Source of the DNA: Chitinophagales bacterium
Lineage (GTDB): Bacteria > Bacteroidota > Bacteroidia > Chitinophagales > UBA10324
Length of the DNA stretch: 64,000 nucleotides
Assembly (NCBI GenBank): GCA_013816805.1
Contig: JACDDS010000011.1
Span: 87,114-151,113, forward strand
Reading direction: 5' to 3'
Shown piece by piece: positions 54,713 through 63,877 of this stretch. How positions within the stretch are numbered: position 1 is the stretch's first letter; each line of letters begins with the position of its first letter. Position numbers and translations under genes: made by a program. Under the pieces are notes generated by a model. It was not told the origin of the DNA. It was given only the letters and a program-made list of their open reading frames with translations, and searched no databases.

Positions 54713-55840
54713 CTATTTATTCGTCAAATATCCAAAAAGACCATGCGATTCTTCGTCAGGACCTGCTGTGAAATACAGGCGCTGCTTTTGGCTTCCTGAA
54801 ACATTTTGCGGGAAAGAAAGTGCCCATAATCCATCGATCACTAATGGACTACCACCGCTCATTAAAGGTCCGATAAAATTTCCAAGGATGTCAAACATGT
54901 TGATTTTACCATCGCCAAAGTTTCCCACAAAAATTAAATCCTGATTCGGTACTCTGGTTATCCCCCATGGTGAATTGAGTGGGCCCTGAGAAGTAAAACG
55001 TTTGATAAGATTGCCATTCAGGCTGAAGATATCAATATATCCATGGCCCGGACCTGCTTCGTCATCCTCATTATCAGGAGGCAGTTGTTTGGCATAGGTA
55101 ACATATAATTGGCCGCCGATATTCCGGATGTTGAAAGGAGCATATCCTGATGGAATATTTGGATCAATGAAACCCTTCTTTTCTACATAATTAAAATGAT
55201 CATCGTATACATTAATCTCAGCATTGTGGAAATCCGTTGCATATATATAGCTCGCACCATTGTTGGTTGCCATAGCAATTCCCTTATATACCGCACCTTC
55301 GTCAGACTCATCCGCAACTGTAACTGTAGAATCCCCGGAACTCCATGCTGCAATATTTCCATCTTCAGTGGCGAAAATAAATTTACTTACCTCACCTGTG
55401 GAGGGAATTACAAAATCTGAAGTATTATTATATACCACACCTGTCGGAGCACTTTTTTTACCTTTAAAAAGCACGTCAACCGGAGGTATTACTTCATTTC
55501 CATCAGCATCATAGACTACAGATACACCGGCATCTGCAGAAGAAATCCAGATAGTACCGGTAGCTCCGAACGCTATTCCCCATGCATTAACCAGGTTCTT
55601 ATCGATACGCATCGGATGATACTCATCCACATCCGCAACAAGATTGATTTGTTTGAAATTGTTGGAACCGGATACTTTCATATCTGCGATCCCTTCATCA
55701 GCAGTTGCAGGCAAAATAGAGCTGCTCTTCTGACACCCGGCATTTACCATAAAAAGAAGCAAAATTATGAATGCTCCTTTGATAGGAATAGTCAGTTTGC
55801 CCGTGATTCTTTTAACAGGTAAATTTTTGTTTGTTTTCAT
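54713..55840 (-). CDS. TIGR03118-family lipoprotein
   Basis: The 375-residue protein has a lipobox (LLLFMVNAGC) and matches the TIGR03118 family: NLVNAWGIAFGATGTIWISSADAG, ATEDGNIAAWSSG, SGYAPFNIRNIGGQLYVTYA, LNSPWGITRVPN and LYFTAGPDEESHGLFGYL. The repeated strands suggest a beta-propeller (NHL-like). The family has no known function. A TAGATTTG promoter box (55879-55886) lies about 38 nt upstream, and a strong bidirectional terminator follows it. Confidence 0.88.
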   Translation of the reverse strand: MKTNKNLPVKRITGKLTIPIKGAFIILLLFMVNAGCQKSSSILPATADEGIADMKVSGSNNFKQINLVADVDEYHPMRIDKNLVNAWGIAFGATGTIWISSADAGVSVVYDADGNEVIPPVDVLFKGKKSAPTGVVYNNTSDFVIPSTGEVSKFIFATEDGNIAAWSSGDSTVTVADESDEGAVYKGIAMATNNGASYIYATDFHNAEINVYDDHFNYVEKKGFIDPNIPSGYAPFNIRNIGGQLYVTYAKQLPPDNEDDEAGPGHGYIDIFSLNGNLIKRFTSQGPLNSPWGITRVPNQDLIFVGNFGDGKINMFDILGNFIGPLMSGGSPLVIDGLWALSFPQNVSGSQKQRLYFTAGPDEESHGLFGYLTNK

Positions 55841-56151
55841 ATTCGATTATTTAATTGTGAAAAAAATTTTATAAGTAACAAATCTAATTTCTTGATTTAA
55901 CTCCTTAATGCTATAGCTTTCTGTTTAACAGTCCAAAATCCCCGTTCAGAAAAGAAAACTATTGGTTAAGCAAGTAAATTTTCCTGTTGGGGAAATCTCC
56001 GTGAATTATTTTGTGATAAGCAAAAATCAGACTAACATTTTAAGCTTTTAGGGTTAGAAAACGGTTTTAACATATTATTAATACCGAAGAATTCTTAATT
56101 CACTTAAAATACAACAAACAGAAATTTATAGACCTGATTTCTGAATAAAAT
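55841..56151. other. Intergenic region with -7 box for the TIGR03118 gene
   Basis: No gene is supported in these 311 nt. On the minus strand TAGATTTG at 55879-55886 matches TAnnTTTG, about 38 nt before the TIGR03118 start. The rest, up to the aat stop, is AT-rich without a recognisable element. Confidence 0.45.
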
Positions 56152-56793
56152 TTATTTGGTTGCATTCATTAGCAGTTGTTCAAATTTTGCTCTTGTAATT
56201 ATTCTTGCTCCCAGACTTGACAAATGATGGCTTGGTACCTGGCAATCGATTGCCATATAATTTTCTCTTCGGCACAGGTATATAATAGCTGCCTTGGAAG
56301 CGTTACTCATAATGCTGAACATACTTTCACCGCAAAATAATTTTCCAGTTATAACTCCATATATTCCGCCTACCAGTTTTTCTTTATGCCATATCTCTAT
56401 GGAGCGGGCATGACCAAGTTGGTGAAGGATAATATATGCTTCAATAAATTCAGCAGTAATCCAGGTATCCTTATGCTTTTTGAAGTGCGTTTCAGCACAT
56501 AAGTGTATTACCTCTTTAAAGTTTTGATTAACAGTTACTGCAAACTGTTTCGAACGAAGTGTGCGTTCCATTCTTTCACCCACATGAATTTCCTTTGAAA
56601 ATAATACCATTCTATTAGCAGGAGAATACCAGTAAATATTCCTGCCCTTCATAAACCAGGGAAAAATGCCTTTGCTATAGGCCAGCAATAACCTATCAGG
56701 GTTCAGATCACCGCCAATAGCTAACAATCCATCTTCTGAAGCCGTATCAGGATCAGGAAACCAGTTGTCCTGCGTAAGATAAACCATATGCAA
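56152..56793 (-). CDS. aat: Leucyl/phenylalanyl-tRNA-protein transferase
   Basis: The 213-residue protein matches Aat: FPDPDTASEDGLLAIGGDLNPDRLL and LAYSKGIFPWF at the N terminus, YWYSPANRMVLF, then HSIEIW-like ARSIEIWHKEKLVGGIYGV, FCGESMFS and the AIDCQVPSHHLSSLGA end. It adds Leu or Phe to proteins with N-terminal Lys or Arg, marking them for ClpAP. A second ATG two codons in (56787) may be the real start. clpS is not visible nearby. Confidence 0.94.
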   Translation of the reverse strand: MHMVYLTQDNWFPDPDTASEDGLLAIGGDLNPDRLLLAYSKGIFPWFMKGRNIYWYSPANRMVLFSKEIHVGERMERTLRSKQFAVTVNQNFKEVIHLCAETHFKKHKDTWITAEFIEAYIILHQLGHARSIEIWHKEKLVGGIYGVITGKLFCGESMFSIMSNASKAAIIYLCRRENYMAIDCQVPSHHLSSLGARIITRAKFEQLLMNATK

Positions 56794-56987
56794 ATCTCAA
56801 AAAATGAAATTGGAAACACGGCATTTCATCATCCGCATTAACTAGTGAAAATAGTCCACTAAGGAACGGTTATTTTAAAATATCAAATGTACCTCCTGGA
56901 GATGGTATCTGGGCTCCTCATATGTAAAAAATAGAACCCGCTTAACGCATCAAGTGGAGTAATTATTTTTTTAATGGATTAAAGTAA

Positions 56988-56995
56988 TATCTTTG
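56988..56995 (+). promoter_or_regulatory. -7 promoter box for the SPFH gene
   Basis: TATCTTTG matches TAnnTTTG, 34 nt before ATG 57030 (16 nt before GTG 57012). Confidence 0.55.
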
Positions 56996-57029
56996 TGATA
57001 TCATTTTAATAGTGTTTAAAAAAAAAGTT

Positions 57030-57884
57030 ATGATCCAAGAAAAAATTCATACGGCCATTTCAGGATTTATCATGGTTGCACTTGCACTCGTTTGCTTTAC
57101 TGTGCTGATTTTCCTGATAAGAATGGGTCTGCCATTACAGGCCATCCCTTTTATTTTAGCCCTTCCCTTTATTCTCCGCGGGCTTTTAATTGTAAATCCA
57201 AATGAAGCAAAAGTGCTTACCCTTTTTGGAAAGTATAGCGGAACTGTAAAGCAAAACGGTTTACTCTGGGTAAATCCGTTTTTAAGCCGAAGCACTATTT
57301 CATTGCGTGCGAGGAATTTAAATGGTCAGATTCTGAAAGTGAACGACAAAACAGGGAACCCCATTGAGATTGCTGCAGTAATTGTTTGGAACGTAGTAGA
57401 TACGGCACGGGCCGCGTTTGAAGTAAATGATTATAACCAGTTTGTTAATGTTCAAAGTGAAGCCGCTGTTCGTCACCTGGCCGGAACATGCCCCTATGAT
57501 AACTTAGAAGATGACCAGGCGAATGTTACGCTGCGTGGTGGAAGCGATCAGGTGACGCAGATGCTCGAAGGCGAACTAAATGACCGGCTGGCACAGGCAG
57601 GTATCCATGTAAGTGAAGCGCGTATAAGCCATCTTGCATATGCTCCCGAAATTGCCCATGCGATGCTTCAGCGACAACAGGCAACAGCCGTAGTTGCAGC
57701 ACGACAAAAGATAGTGGAGGGTGCTGTAGGAATGGTGGAAATGGCATTAGCAAGGTTATCTGAAAAGGCAATTGTACAACTTGACGAAGAACGCAAAGCT
57801 GCAATGGTTAGCAATCTTCTGGTGGTATTGTGCGGAGATAAAAATGTAAGTCCTGTAATGAATACTGGTACACTGTACAACTAA
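57030..57884 (+). CDS. SPFH/band 7 (slipin-like) membrane protein
   Basis: From ATG 57030 the product has 284 residues. Two hydrophobic helices (about 10-34 and 38-58) precede an SPFH domain ([23 protein letters not shown], then [23 protein letters not shown]) and a helical region ([32 protein letters not shown]) that would oligomerise. SPFH proteins build membrane scaffolds and often partner with proteases, but no NfeD-type protease is present. A small Arc-like gene follows 111 nt downstream. A GTG at 57012 would add six basic residues. Confidence 0.88.
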   Translation: MIQEKIHTAISGFIMVALALVCFTVLIFLIRMGLPLQAIPFILALPFILRGLLIVNPNEAKVLTLFGKYSGTVKQNGLLWVNPFLSRSTISLRARNLNGQILKVNDKTGNPIEIAAVIVWNVVDTARAAFEVNDYNQFVNVQSEAAVRHLAGTCPYDNLEDDQANVTLRGGSDQVTQMLEGELNDRLAQAGIHVSEARISHLAYAPEIAHAMLQRQQATAVVAARQKIVEGAVGMVEMALARLSEKAIVQLDEERKAAMVSNLLVVLCGDKNVSPVMNTGTLYN

Positions 57885-57995
57885 GTCCAATGTGTGATGA
57901 TCCCGGACGCGAGGAGCAATAAGAAAAAACTATTCCATTGAAACCAAATAATAAAAGGATCAGGAAACTTTCCGGTACGATAGCACTGATAATTT

Positions 57996-58166
57996 ATGGC
58001 TGATAAAAAAGCATTTGTCCTGCGCATCAATCCGGGTACCTTAAAAGAACTGGAAAAATGGGCAAATGATGAATTCAGAAGTTTAAATGGCCATATCGAA
58101 TATTTGTTACAGAAAGCATTGACAGAAAGTGGCAGGGCAAAAATTAAAATTTCAAAGAAGTCCTGA
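57996..58166 (+). CDS. Small Arc-family ribbon-helix-helix-like protein
   Basis: A 56-residue frame starts MADKKAFVLRINPGTLKELE and continues with KWANDEFRSLNGHIEYLLQKAL. The strand KAFVLRINP followed by two helices is the ribbon-helix-helix pattern of Arc-type DNA-binding proteins. A basic tail (KIKISKKS) ends it. It follows the SPFH gene on the same strand, a pairing I believe is recurrent in bacteria. It could bind DNA and regulate the pair, or have another role. A longer antisense frame over it is a shadow. Confidence 0.75.
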   Translation: MADKKAFVLRINPGTLKELEKWANDEFRSLNGHIEYLLQKALTESGRAKIKISKKS

Positions 58167-58744
58167 TTTGGTGGAATGGTTTTTTCTGAATCGTAAGCCA
58201 ATATACTCAGTAATATAAAAATGATTTCGTTGGCAACAGCAATTCCCGCCGATATCCTTATTCCGCAGAAGTTTTATAAGAATTAAAATTCCCTTGGTTT
58301 TCCCCCGTAAGTAACGGTTTAGAAATTTTTTAATATCAATTAAAAGCAACAACAGTTATCCTCAACTGTGGAAAGCAGGAATGGAGCATTTGGTATCCTT
58401 AGGTGTGACTTATCATGGTCGCCACACCTGTTCTTTTTCAAATAGTGCTATTATTGACTCTTTCCTATTCAAGAACAGCCAAACCATTAATTCCAAGCAG
58501 GTCTTTAGTATAGATACTTTTCTTATAACGTCATTAGCAAACCTTAGAGATATACACCATAGCTGTGGGTAAAAGTGGGCCTGCATGCTATAAATTATAA
58601 TATTGAAATCCTATCTTCGAAGCATTAGAACATTTCATATTCATATGCCGATCAAAAATTTAAAAAGTTAAAAGCATACTAATTTGAAATTTGTACTTGT
58701 TACCAACACCCTTTAATTAATCAATCACAAATCTTAAAAACGCC
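58167..58744. other. Long leader region upstream of the TonB receptor
   Basis: These 578 nt hold no convincing gene; a 63-codon frame at 58381-58572 has low-quality composition and no family resemblance. I saw no cobalamin, TPP or other riboswitch core that I could trust, and no exact TAnnTTTG box at normal spacing before 58745. Confidence 0.35.
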
Positions 58745-61402
58745 ATGAAACAAAATCTACTCTTCATTTTCTCTGCAATTTTATTCTGCTATTGTCAACA
58801 ATCGTTCGGTAAGACTTTAAATAATTTTTTACCAGCAGATCCTATTTCCGGTACAGTAGTAAGCAAGAATGGTGAGCCAGTTATCGGCGCTACTGTCTAC
58901 CTTAAAGGAACCACTATCGGTACCTATACTGATGTTGACGGGAGGTTCAGCTTACCCATAACTGAGACAAATAATTACACTATTGTTATAACCTACATAG
59001 GCTACAAGCCATATGAAAAGGAAATAACCACTAATGAAAGTGCCTTGGAACCCATCGTGCTGCAGGAAGATGCGCTGAACTTATCGGAAGTGATTGTTAC
59101 AGGGTATACCACTCCAAAGAAAAAACTGGAGTCGAGTGTGGCAATTACTACTATGAACAGCAAAAGAATAGAAGAACTGGCCCCGCAAAGCGCAGCCGAT
59201 TTGTTACAATCTGTTCCCGGCTTTGTAGTGGAAACATCAGGGGGTGAAGTAGGTAATAATCTTTTTGCAAGAGGTATTCCTTCTGCAGGAGCTTACGAGT
59301 ATGTGCAAATACAGGAAGATGGACTTCCCGTATTCGAGGATGGCGCTCTTCAATTTGCGAATGCAGACAATTGGCTGCGGATCGATGAAACGGTGAACCG
59401 GGTGGAGGCTTTAAGGGGTGGTTCGGGTTCTATCTATGCAACCAATGCACCGGGTGGTATCATTAACTTCATTAGTAAAACAGGATCTAATAATTCTGGG
59501 GGCACGGCGAAGCTTACCGGAGGTACTTCGGGATTGTTCAGAACAGATTTGAATGTGGGAGGCGCTATAGTGCCTGATAAGCTTTTTTACAACGTGGGCG
59601 GCTTTTACCGGGTCGATAATGGAATACGCAACCCTGGCTTTAAGGCAAATAACGGCGGACAACTTAAAGCGAACATTAAATATGTGTTTGACCAAGGATC
59701 TGCAACTTTGTATTACAAAAAATTGGATGACAGAAATTTATTCCTTCTCCCCATACCTTTAACTGACAAAGATGATCCTAAAGGTATTGATGGCTTTGAT
59801 CCCAATTATGGCACACTCACTTCCAGAAACTTTAGCCAGCTACAGGTCCCTCAATATGGTGGAGGTTATTTTTCCAGGAATTTAGAAAATGGTATTCATC
59901 CAAACGTAGATGCTTTTGGCGGACAAGTGAGAAGAGACCTTGGAAGTGGATTCGCTGTTAACGATTATTTCCGTTACACAAATATTAACCTTAATTACAC
60001 GGCCATTTTTCCGGGTGCTGAGCCACAAACTGCCGCAGACTTTGCAACTAATTATACCACCACCGGCGGTGCTTCTTTTCCTGTCGCCACTCCCGGCTAT
60101 TTTTATGCTAATTCAGGATTAGCTGCTAACCCTGCCCTGGTAGCCAAAGTAGGTTACTGGGCGATAGATAAGCAAATGAACAATTTTGCAAATAATCTCA
60201 GATTTGATTATAGCAATCAAATGTTTGATATTTCGCTTGGATATTATTACTCTAACTGGACCTCAGACCAGTATTGGAACTGGAGCAATCTGCTGATAGA
60301 GGTTACCGATAATCCTCAGTTACTCAATCTCGTCGATTTATCATTAACTCCTGGTGATACTAATTACTCGAGAACATACAATGGAGTTTCTGATATATCA
60401 TGGCTTACCAGAAAAGCAGAAACAAAAGGCGATGTGAACGCCTTATTTGCAAGTGCCGAAATCAGGGCTACTTCTGATCTTACTTTTGATATTGGTCTCC
60501 GGTATGATATCGACCGGTACAAAGGCTACAAAGCTAATTCTCAGTTTTTCTCACAAAACTTAGACAGCAGTAGCTTTAACTACGACTTTACTACCACCAC
60601 TGCCGATAACTCTATTACCACTACAGAAATGCCTTTTTTATATTGGGCTTATGATGTTAACCGCTTATCATTTTCAGGTGCTGCTAATTATAAGTTTACA
60701 GAAAACATGGCTGCTTACATCAGATACAGCAATGGTTTCAGATCACCTATAGAAGAAGCCTATTTCGACAATGCCGAGAACTTAGACAAATTAAAGCCTA
60801 CTGTTATTAACCAGGTGGAATTGGGTTTCAAATACCAGGCTAACAACTTTGCGGTATTTGCCAACGCCTTTTATATGATATTGGATAACATTGCTTTTAC
60901 CGATATTCTCGCCAACGGGCAGTCTGAAAATAAATTTGCTAAAGCGCAAAACATAGGGTTAGAAGCAGAAGCTGAATTTAATTTCGGTGACTTTTCTCTT
61001 AGTCTTTCAGGAACATTACAGGATCCTACATTTAAAGATTTTGCAGGAAGTGGATTTGATTTCAATACGAATAAGGTGAGAAGAATTCCATCGGTATATG
61101 GCTTGTTAAGGCCGTCGTACAACATTACTAAAGACTTAATGGTGTATGTGGAAGGAAATTATTTTGGAAAGAAATATTCTGACAATGCTAATCAATTTGC
61201 TTTGCCGGCCTTTTTTGTTTTGGATGCTGGGGTGGCCCTTACTGTTAAACAGGTGCGTTTTGCAATAGATGGAACTAATTTAACAAACACCATAGGTCTA
61301 ACTGAGGGCAATCCGCGAATCACTACAGCCCCCGGTTCTATTTATTATGCGAGGCCAATTCTGGGAACCTTCGCCAAAGCATCCATTACTGTTAATTTTT
61401 AG
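58745..61402 (+). CDS. TonB-dependent receptor with carboxypeptidase-like N-terminal domain
   Basis: The 885-residue protein has a signal peptide (cleavage near SFG), a CarboxypepD_reg-like domain (35-115: ISGTVVSKNGEPVIGATVYL, GTYTDVDGRFSLP), a plug domain (LSEVIVTGYTTPKKK, SAADLLQSVPGFVVE, RVEALRGGSGSIYATNAPGGIINFISK) and a 22-strand-type barrel ending in ASITVNF with a terminal Phe. No SusD partner follows, so it is more like a stand-alone siderophore or small-nutrient receptor. A strong terminator and a trehalase gene lie downstream. Confidence 0.93.
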   Translation: MKQNLLFIFSAILFCYCQQSFGKTLNNFLPADPISGTVVSKNGEPVIGATVYLKGTTIGTYTDVDGRFSLPITETNNYTIVITYIGYKPYEKEITTNESALEPIVLQEDALNLSEVIVTGYTTPKKKLESSVAITTMNSKRIEELAPQSAADLLQSVPGFVVETSGGEVGNNLFARGIPSAGAYEYVQIQEDGLPVFEDGALQFANADNWLRIDETVNRVEALRGGSGSIYATNAPGGIINFISKTGSNNSGGTAKLTGGTSGLFRTDLNVGGAIVPDKLFYNVGGFYRVDNGIRNPGFKANNGGQLKANIKYVFDQGSATLYYKKLDDRNLFLLPIPLTDKDDPKGIDGFDPNYGTLTSRNFSQLQVPQYGGGYFSRNLENGIHPNVDAFGGQVRRDLGSGFAVNDYFRYTNINLNYTAIFPGAEPQTAADFATNYTTTGGASFPVATPGYFYANSGLAANPALVAKVGYWAIDKQMNNFANNLRFDYSNQMFDISLGYYYSNWTSDQYWNWSNLLIEVTDNPQLLNLVDLSLTPGDTNYSRTYNGVSDISWLTRKAETKGDVNALFASAEIRATSDLTFDIGLRYDIDRYKGYKANSQFFSQNLDSSSFNYDFTTTTADNSITTTEMPFLYWAYDVNRLSFSGAANYKFTENMAAYIRYSNGFRSPIEEAYFDNAENLDKLKPTVINQVELGFKYQANNFAVFANAFYMILDNIAFTDILANGQSENKFAKAQNIGLEAEAEFNFGDFSLSLSGTLQDPTFKDFAGSGFDFNTNKVRRIPSVYGLLRPSYNITKDLMVYVEGNYFGKKYSDNANQFALPAFFVLDAGVALTVKQVRFAIDGTNLTNTIGLTEGNPRITTAPGSIYYARPILGTFAKASITVNF

Positions 61403-61430
61403 ATTTAAGAGTAATAAGCAAAATCGTGTC

Positions 61431-61465
61431 AAGGGCTGTCTGAATAATTCAATCAGACAGCCCTT
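61431..61465 (+). terminator. Strong stem-loop terminator after the TonB receptor gene
   Basis: AAGGGCTGTCTGA and TCAGACAGCCCTT form a perfect 13-bp stem around a 9-nt loop, 28 nt after the receptor stop; the T-run after it is only modest. It separates the receptor from the trehalase gene. Confidence 0.8.
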
Positions 61466-61542
61466 AAATGTTTTGTTATCGGAAGTTATTCCCTAACATT
61501 AGGTTATTCATGAACTTCACTATTAAGTCTGCGTCATTAGAA

Positions 61543-63105
61543 ATGGAAAAACATATTTTTATAATTCTTTTGCTCTCGCTTGCTAATGCCTGCTTTGGTC
61601 AGCATTCTTCTCCACGCGAACTTTATGATAGCCTGTTTATCCGGGTGCAAATGGAATCTGTCTTTCCTGATCAGAAAACTTTTGTGGATTGTATTCCAAA
61701 AGAAGGTCCTGAAATAATTTTAAATAAATATCATGCGGAAAAGGATCAGCAAGATTTCAATTTGAAAAATTTTGTCCTAAACCATTTCACGCTTCCGCAA
61801 GATGCCGGTGGCTCTTATATTAGTAACATAGGGCAGAATGTAAAACAGCATATTGGAGAGTTATGGAAGGTACTCAGCCGCACTCCGGATACTATATCCA
61901 ATCGTTATTCGAGCCTGATTCCGCTTCCCTATTCATACGTAGTTCCCGGAGGGCGTTTCCGGGAGATTTATTATTGGGATTCGTATTTCACCCTGCTTGG
62001 ATTAAGAGAAGATAAGGACACTGCAATGATTGAAAACATGGTGCGTAATTTCTCCTACCTCATTGAACAATTTGGATTTATCCCTAACGGGAATCGAACT
62101 TACTACCTCACCCGTTCACAACCGCCTTTCTTCTCTTTAATGGTAGAGGTGCTTGCAGAATTAAAAGGTGACACCATTTATCGTCATTATCTGACTGACC
62201 TCGAAAAAGAATATAATTTCTGGATGCGGGGATCTGAAGCATTAAAGACGGACGCTTCGGAAAAAAATTCTGTGAATATTAATGGAATTATTCTAAATCG
62301 CTATTGGGATGATAGTGACGAACCGAGAGAAGAATCTTTCAAGCAGGACGTGGATGCCGCGAAGCAATCAGCGGAACGGCCGCAGGATTTCTATCGTAAC
62401 ATTCGTGCGGCAGCCGAATCGGGATGGGATTTCAGCAGCCGGTGGTTTGAAGATGGCAAAAACCTGTCTACTATTCACACCACCGAAATTATTCCTGTAG
62501 ATCTCAACTGCCTTTTATATCATCTGGAGGAAATGATTGCAAAAGGATATCAAATAAAAGGTGACGGCCAATCAGAAAAAGATTACGAAACAAAAGCGAG
62601 GGAGAGAAAGAGTGCTATTCTTCAATATTGCTGGAACAATCATCTGCATTGTTTCTGTGATTACGGTTTTGTGGAAAAAAAACCCTGTAACACCATTACA
62701 GCTGCTGCCATCTTTCCACTCTTTTTTAAGCTAGCAACTCCTGCCCAGGCCGAGCAATCACAAAAAATCCTGAAGAAAAAATTATTAAGAAAAGGAGGTA
62801 TAGTTACCACCGCTAATGAAACAGGGCAACAGTGGGATGCGCCAAACGGATGGGCACCGCTCGAATACATTACAATAAAGGGACTACAGAATTATAGTTT
62901 TAAAAGGCTTGCTGAAAAGATTGCCGGCCGATGGATTCAATTAAATGTATCGGTTTATAAAAACACTGGTAAGCTTACTGAAAAATACAATGTTGAAGAC
63001 CTCCACTTATCAGGCGGAGGAGGGGAGTATCCTTTGCAGGATGGCTTTGGCTGGACCAATGGAGTTTTATTAAAGTTGATGAGGGAATATGGGACGAAAG
63101 ATTAA
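61543..63105 (+). CDS. treA: Periplasmic trehalase (GH37)
   Basis: From ATG 61543 the protein has 520 residues with a signal peptide (MEKHIFIILLLSLANACFG). It has the GH37 signatures PGGRFREIYYWDSYF near 136 and QQWDAPNGWAPLEY near 430. The likely catalytic Asp lies in ESGWDFSSRW near 293 and Glu in GGGGEYPLQDGFGWTNG near 494. It splits trehalose into two glucose molecules in the periplasm. The frame reaches back to 61468, but the extra residues spoil the signal peptide. A TonB receptor lies upstream, separated by a terminator, so shared regulation is not implied. Confidence 0.93.
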   Translation: MEKHIFIILLLSLANACFGQHSSPRELYDSLFIRVQMESVFPDQKTFVDCIPKEGPEIILNKYHAEKDQQDFNLKNFVLNHFTLPQDAGGSYISNIGQNVKQHIGELWKVLSRTPDTISNRYSSLIPLPYSYVVPGGRFREIYYWDSYFTLLGLREDKDTAMIENMVRNFSYLIEQFGFIPNGNRTYYLTRSQPPFFSLMVEVLAELKGDTIYRHYLTDLEKEYNFWMRGSEALKTDASEKNSVNINGIILNRYWDDSDEPREESFKQDVDAAKQSAERPQDFYRNIRAAAESGWDFSSRWFEDGKNLSTIHTTEIIPVDLNCLLYHLEEMIAKGYQIKGDGQSEKDYETKARERKSAILQYCWNNHLHCFCDYGFVEKKPCNTITAAAIFPLFFKLATPAQAEQSQKILKKKLLRKGGIVTTANETGQQWDAPNGWAPLEYITIKGLQNYSFKRLAEKIAGRWIQLNVSVYKNTGKLTEKYNVEDLHLSGGGGEYPLQDGFGWTNGVLLKLMREYGTKD

Positions 63106-63107
63106 TC

Positions 63108-63648
63108 TAAACCCGAACATTACCCCGCCAAACGCTTACACAATTGGATTGTGGAATGAAGGCAATTCATGTACAAATATGGCCGAAGGAGTGAATAAGC
63201 TTATAGGAAGTACTTATTATAGCACGATCCCTCCCCTTGATCCGAATGGTACGTACACTTACACCGTTCAATTAGAAAATGCGTGTGGAATATCATCCTG
63301 TTTACCCGAACATTTACTACTGGACCTCCTCCTGAGAACTGTACAGCGCAACCAATTAATATCGAACGTACCAGCGACTCAACTTTTCTGAATTACAAGA
63401 ATTTATTTAATCTTTATTTCACTGATGGGCAAAATTTTAAGATAGACATTTTGTTCTCAAATTCTACAAATGGCATGGCTTTGTTATTGAAGGTCTTTAA
63501 CACTTTGGGTCAGCAAGTAAAAACTATTGGATTATTGCCGGGCGATAAATCTGGATTTTCTATGAAAGACATGGCTAGTGGAATGTATGTTGCAGGCTTA
63601 TTTAACTCTAATGGAATTCTGTTAGCGCATCAAAAATTTATTAAGTAA
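63108..63648 (+). pseudogene. Decayed fragment of a T9SS-sorted protein
   Basis: One frame encodes an Ig/FN3-like piece (IGSTYYSTIPPLDPNGTYTY, VQLENACGISS). At about 63302 the frame breaks: restoring one T in the TTT run joins ISSC to FTRTFTTGPPPENCTAQPIN and the T9SS sorting tail (VFNTLGQQVKTIG, MASGMYVAGLFNSNG). The N-terminal part of the gene is absent, since the trehalase stop lies directly upstream. So this is a 5'-truncated, frameshifted remnant, or a truncated gene with a homopolymer sequence error. Confidence 0.7.
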
Positions 63649-63655
63649 TATAAAT

Positions 63656-63877
63656 GTGAAATATTGTTTCTTTTATATTGTAACTCTATGTTCAATAACT
63701 GCATCTGCTCAGAATACAGCGAAGCAAAAAATTACTCAAACAATAAATGCTGAAGGTTTTGGAGCAGCGGGAGGTGCATATATCTCATTTAATTATGTAC
63801 CTGGCCTTTAAACTCCCGATAAAAAACATATATGTAAGCTGTGAAGCTGGAATTGCGCCTGGAATCTGGGGATATAG
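63656..63877 (+). pseudogene. Truncated, frameshifted envelope-protein gene interrupted by an IS element
   Basis: From GTG 63656 a frame encodes a signal peptide (KYCFFYIVTLCSITASAQ) and GFGAAGGAYISFNYVPG, then stops at TAA 63809-63811. A shifted frame starting about 63804 continues with LPIKNIYVSCEAGIAPGIWG up to the IS end at 63878. The pattern is of a small outer-membrane protein that has lost its frame and its 3' end. The family is not recognised. Confidence 0.55.

Noticed and set aside
57881..58201. 106-codon minus-strand frame after the SPFH gene
   Set aside because: It mirrors the Arc-like small gene on the plus strand, whose sequence has a recognisable fold pattern.
58381..58572. 63-codon frame upstream of the TonB receptor
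   Set aside because: No start context, no family resemblance, and a random-looking composition.
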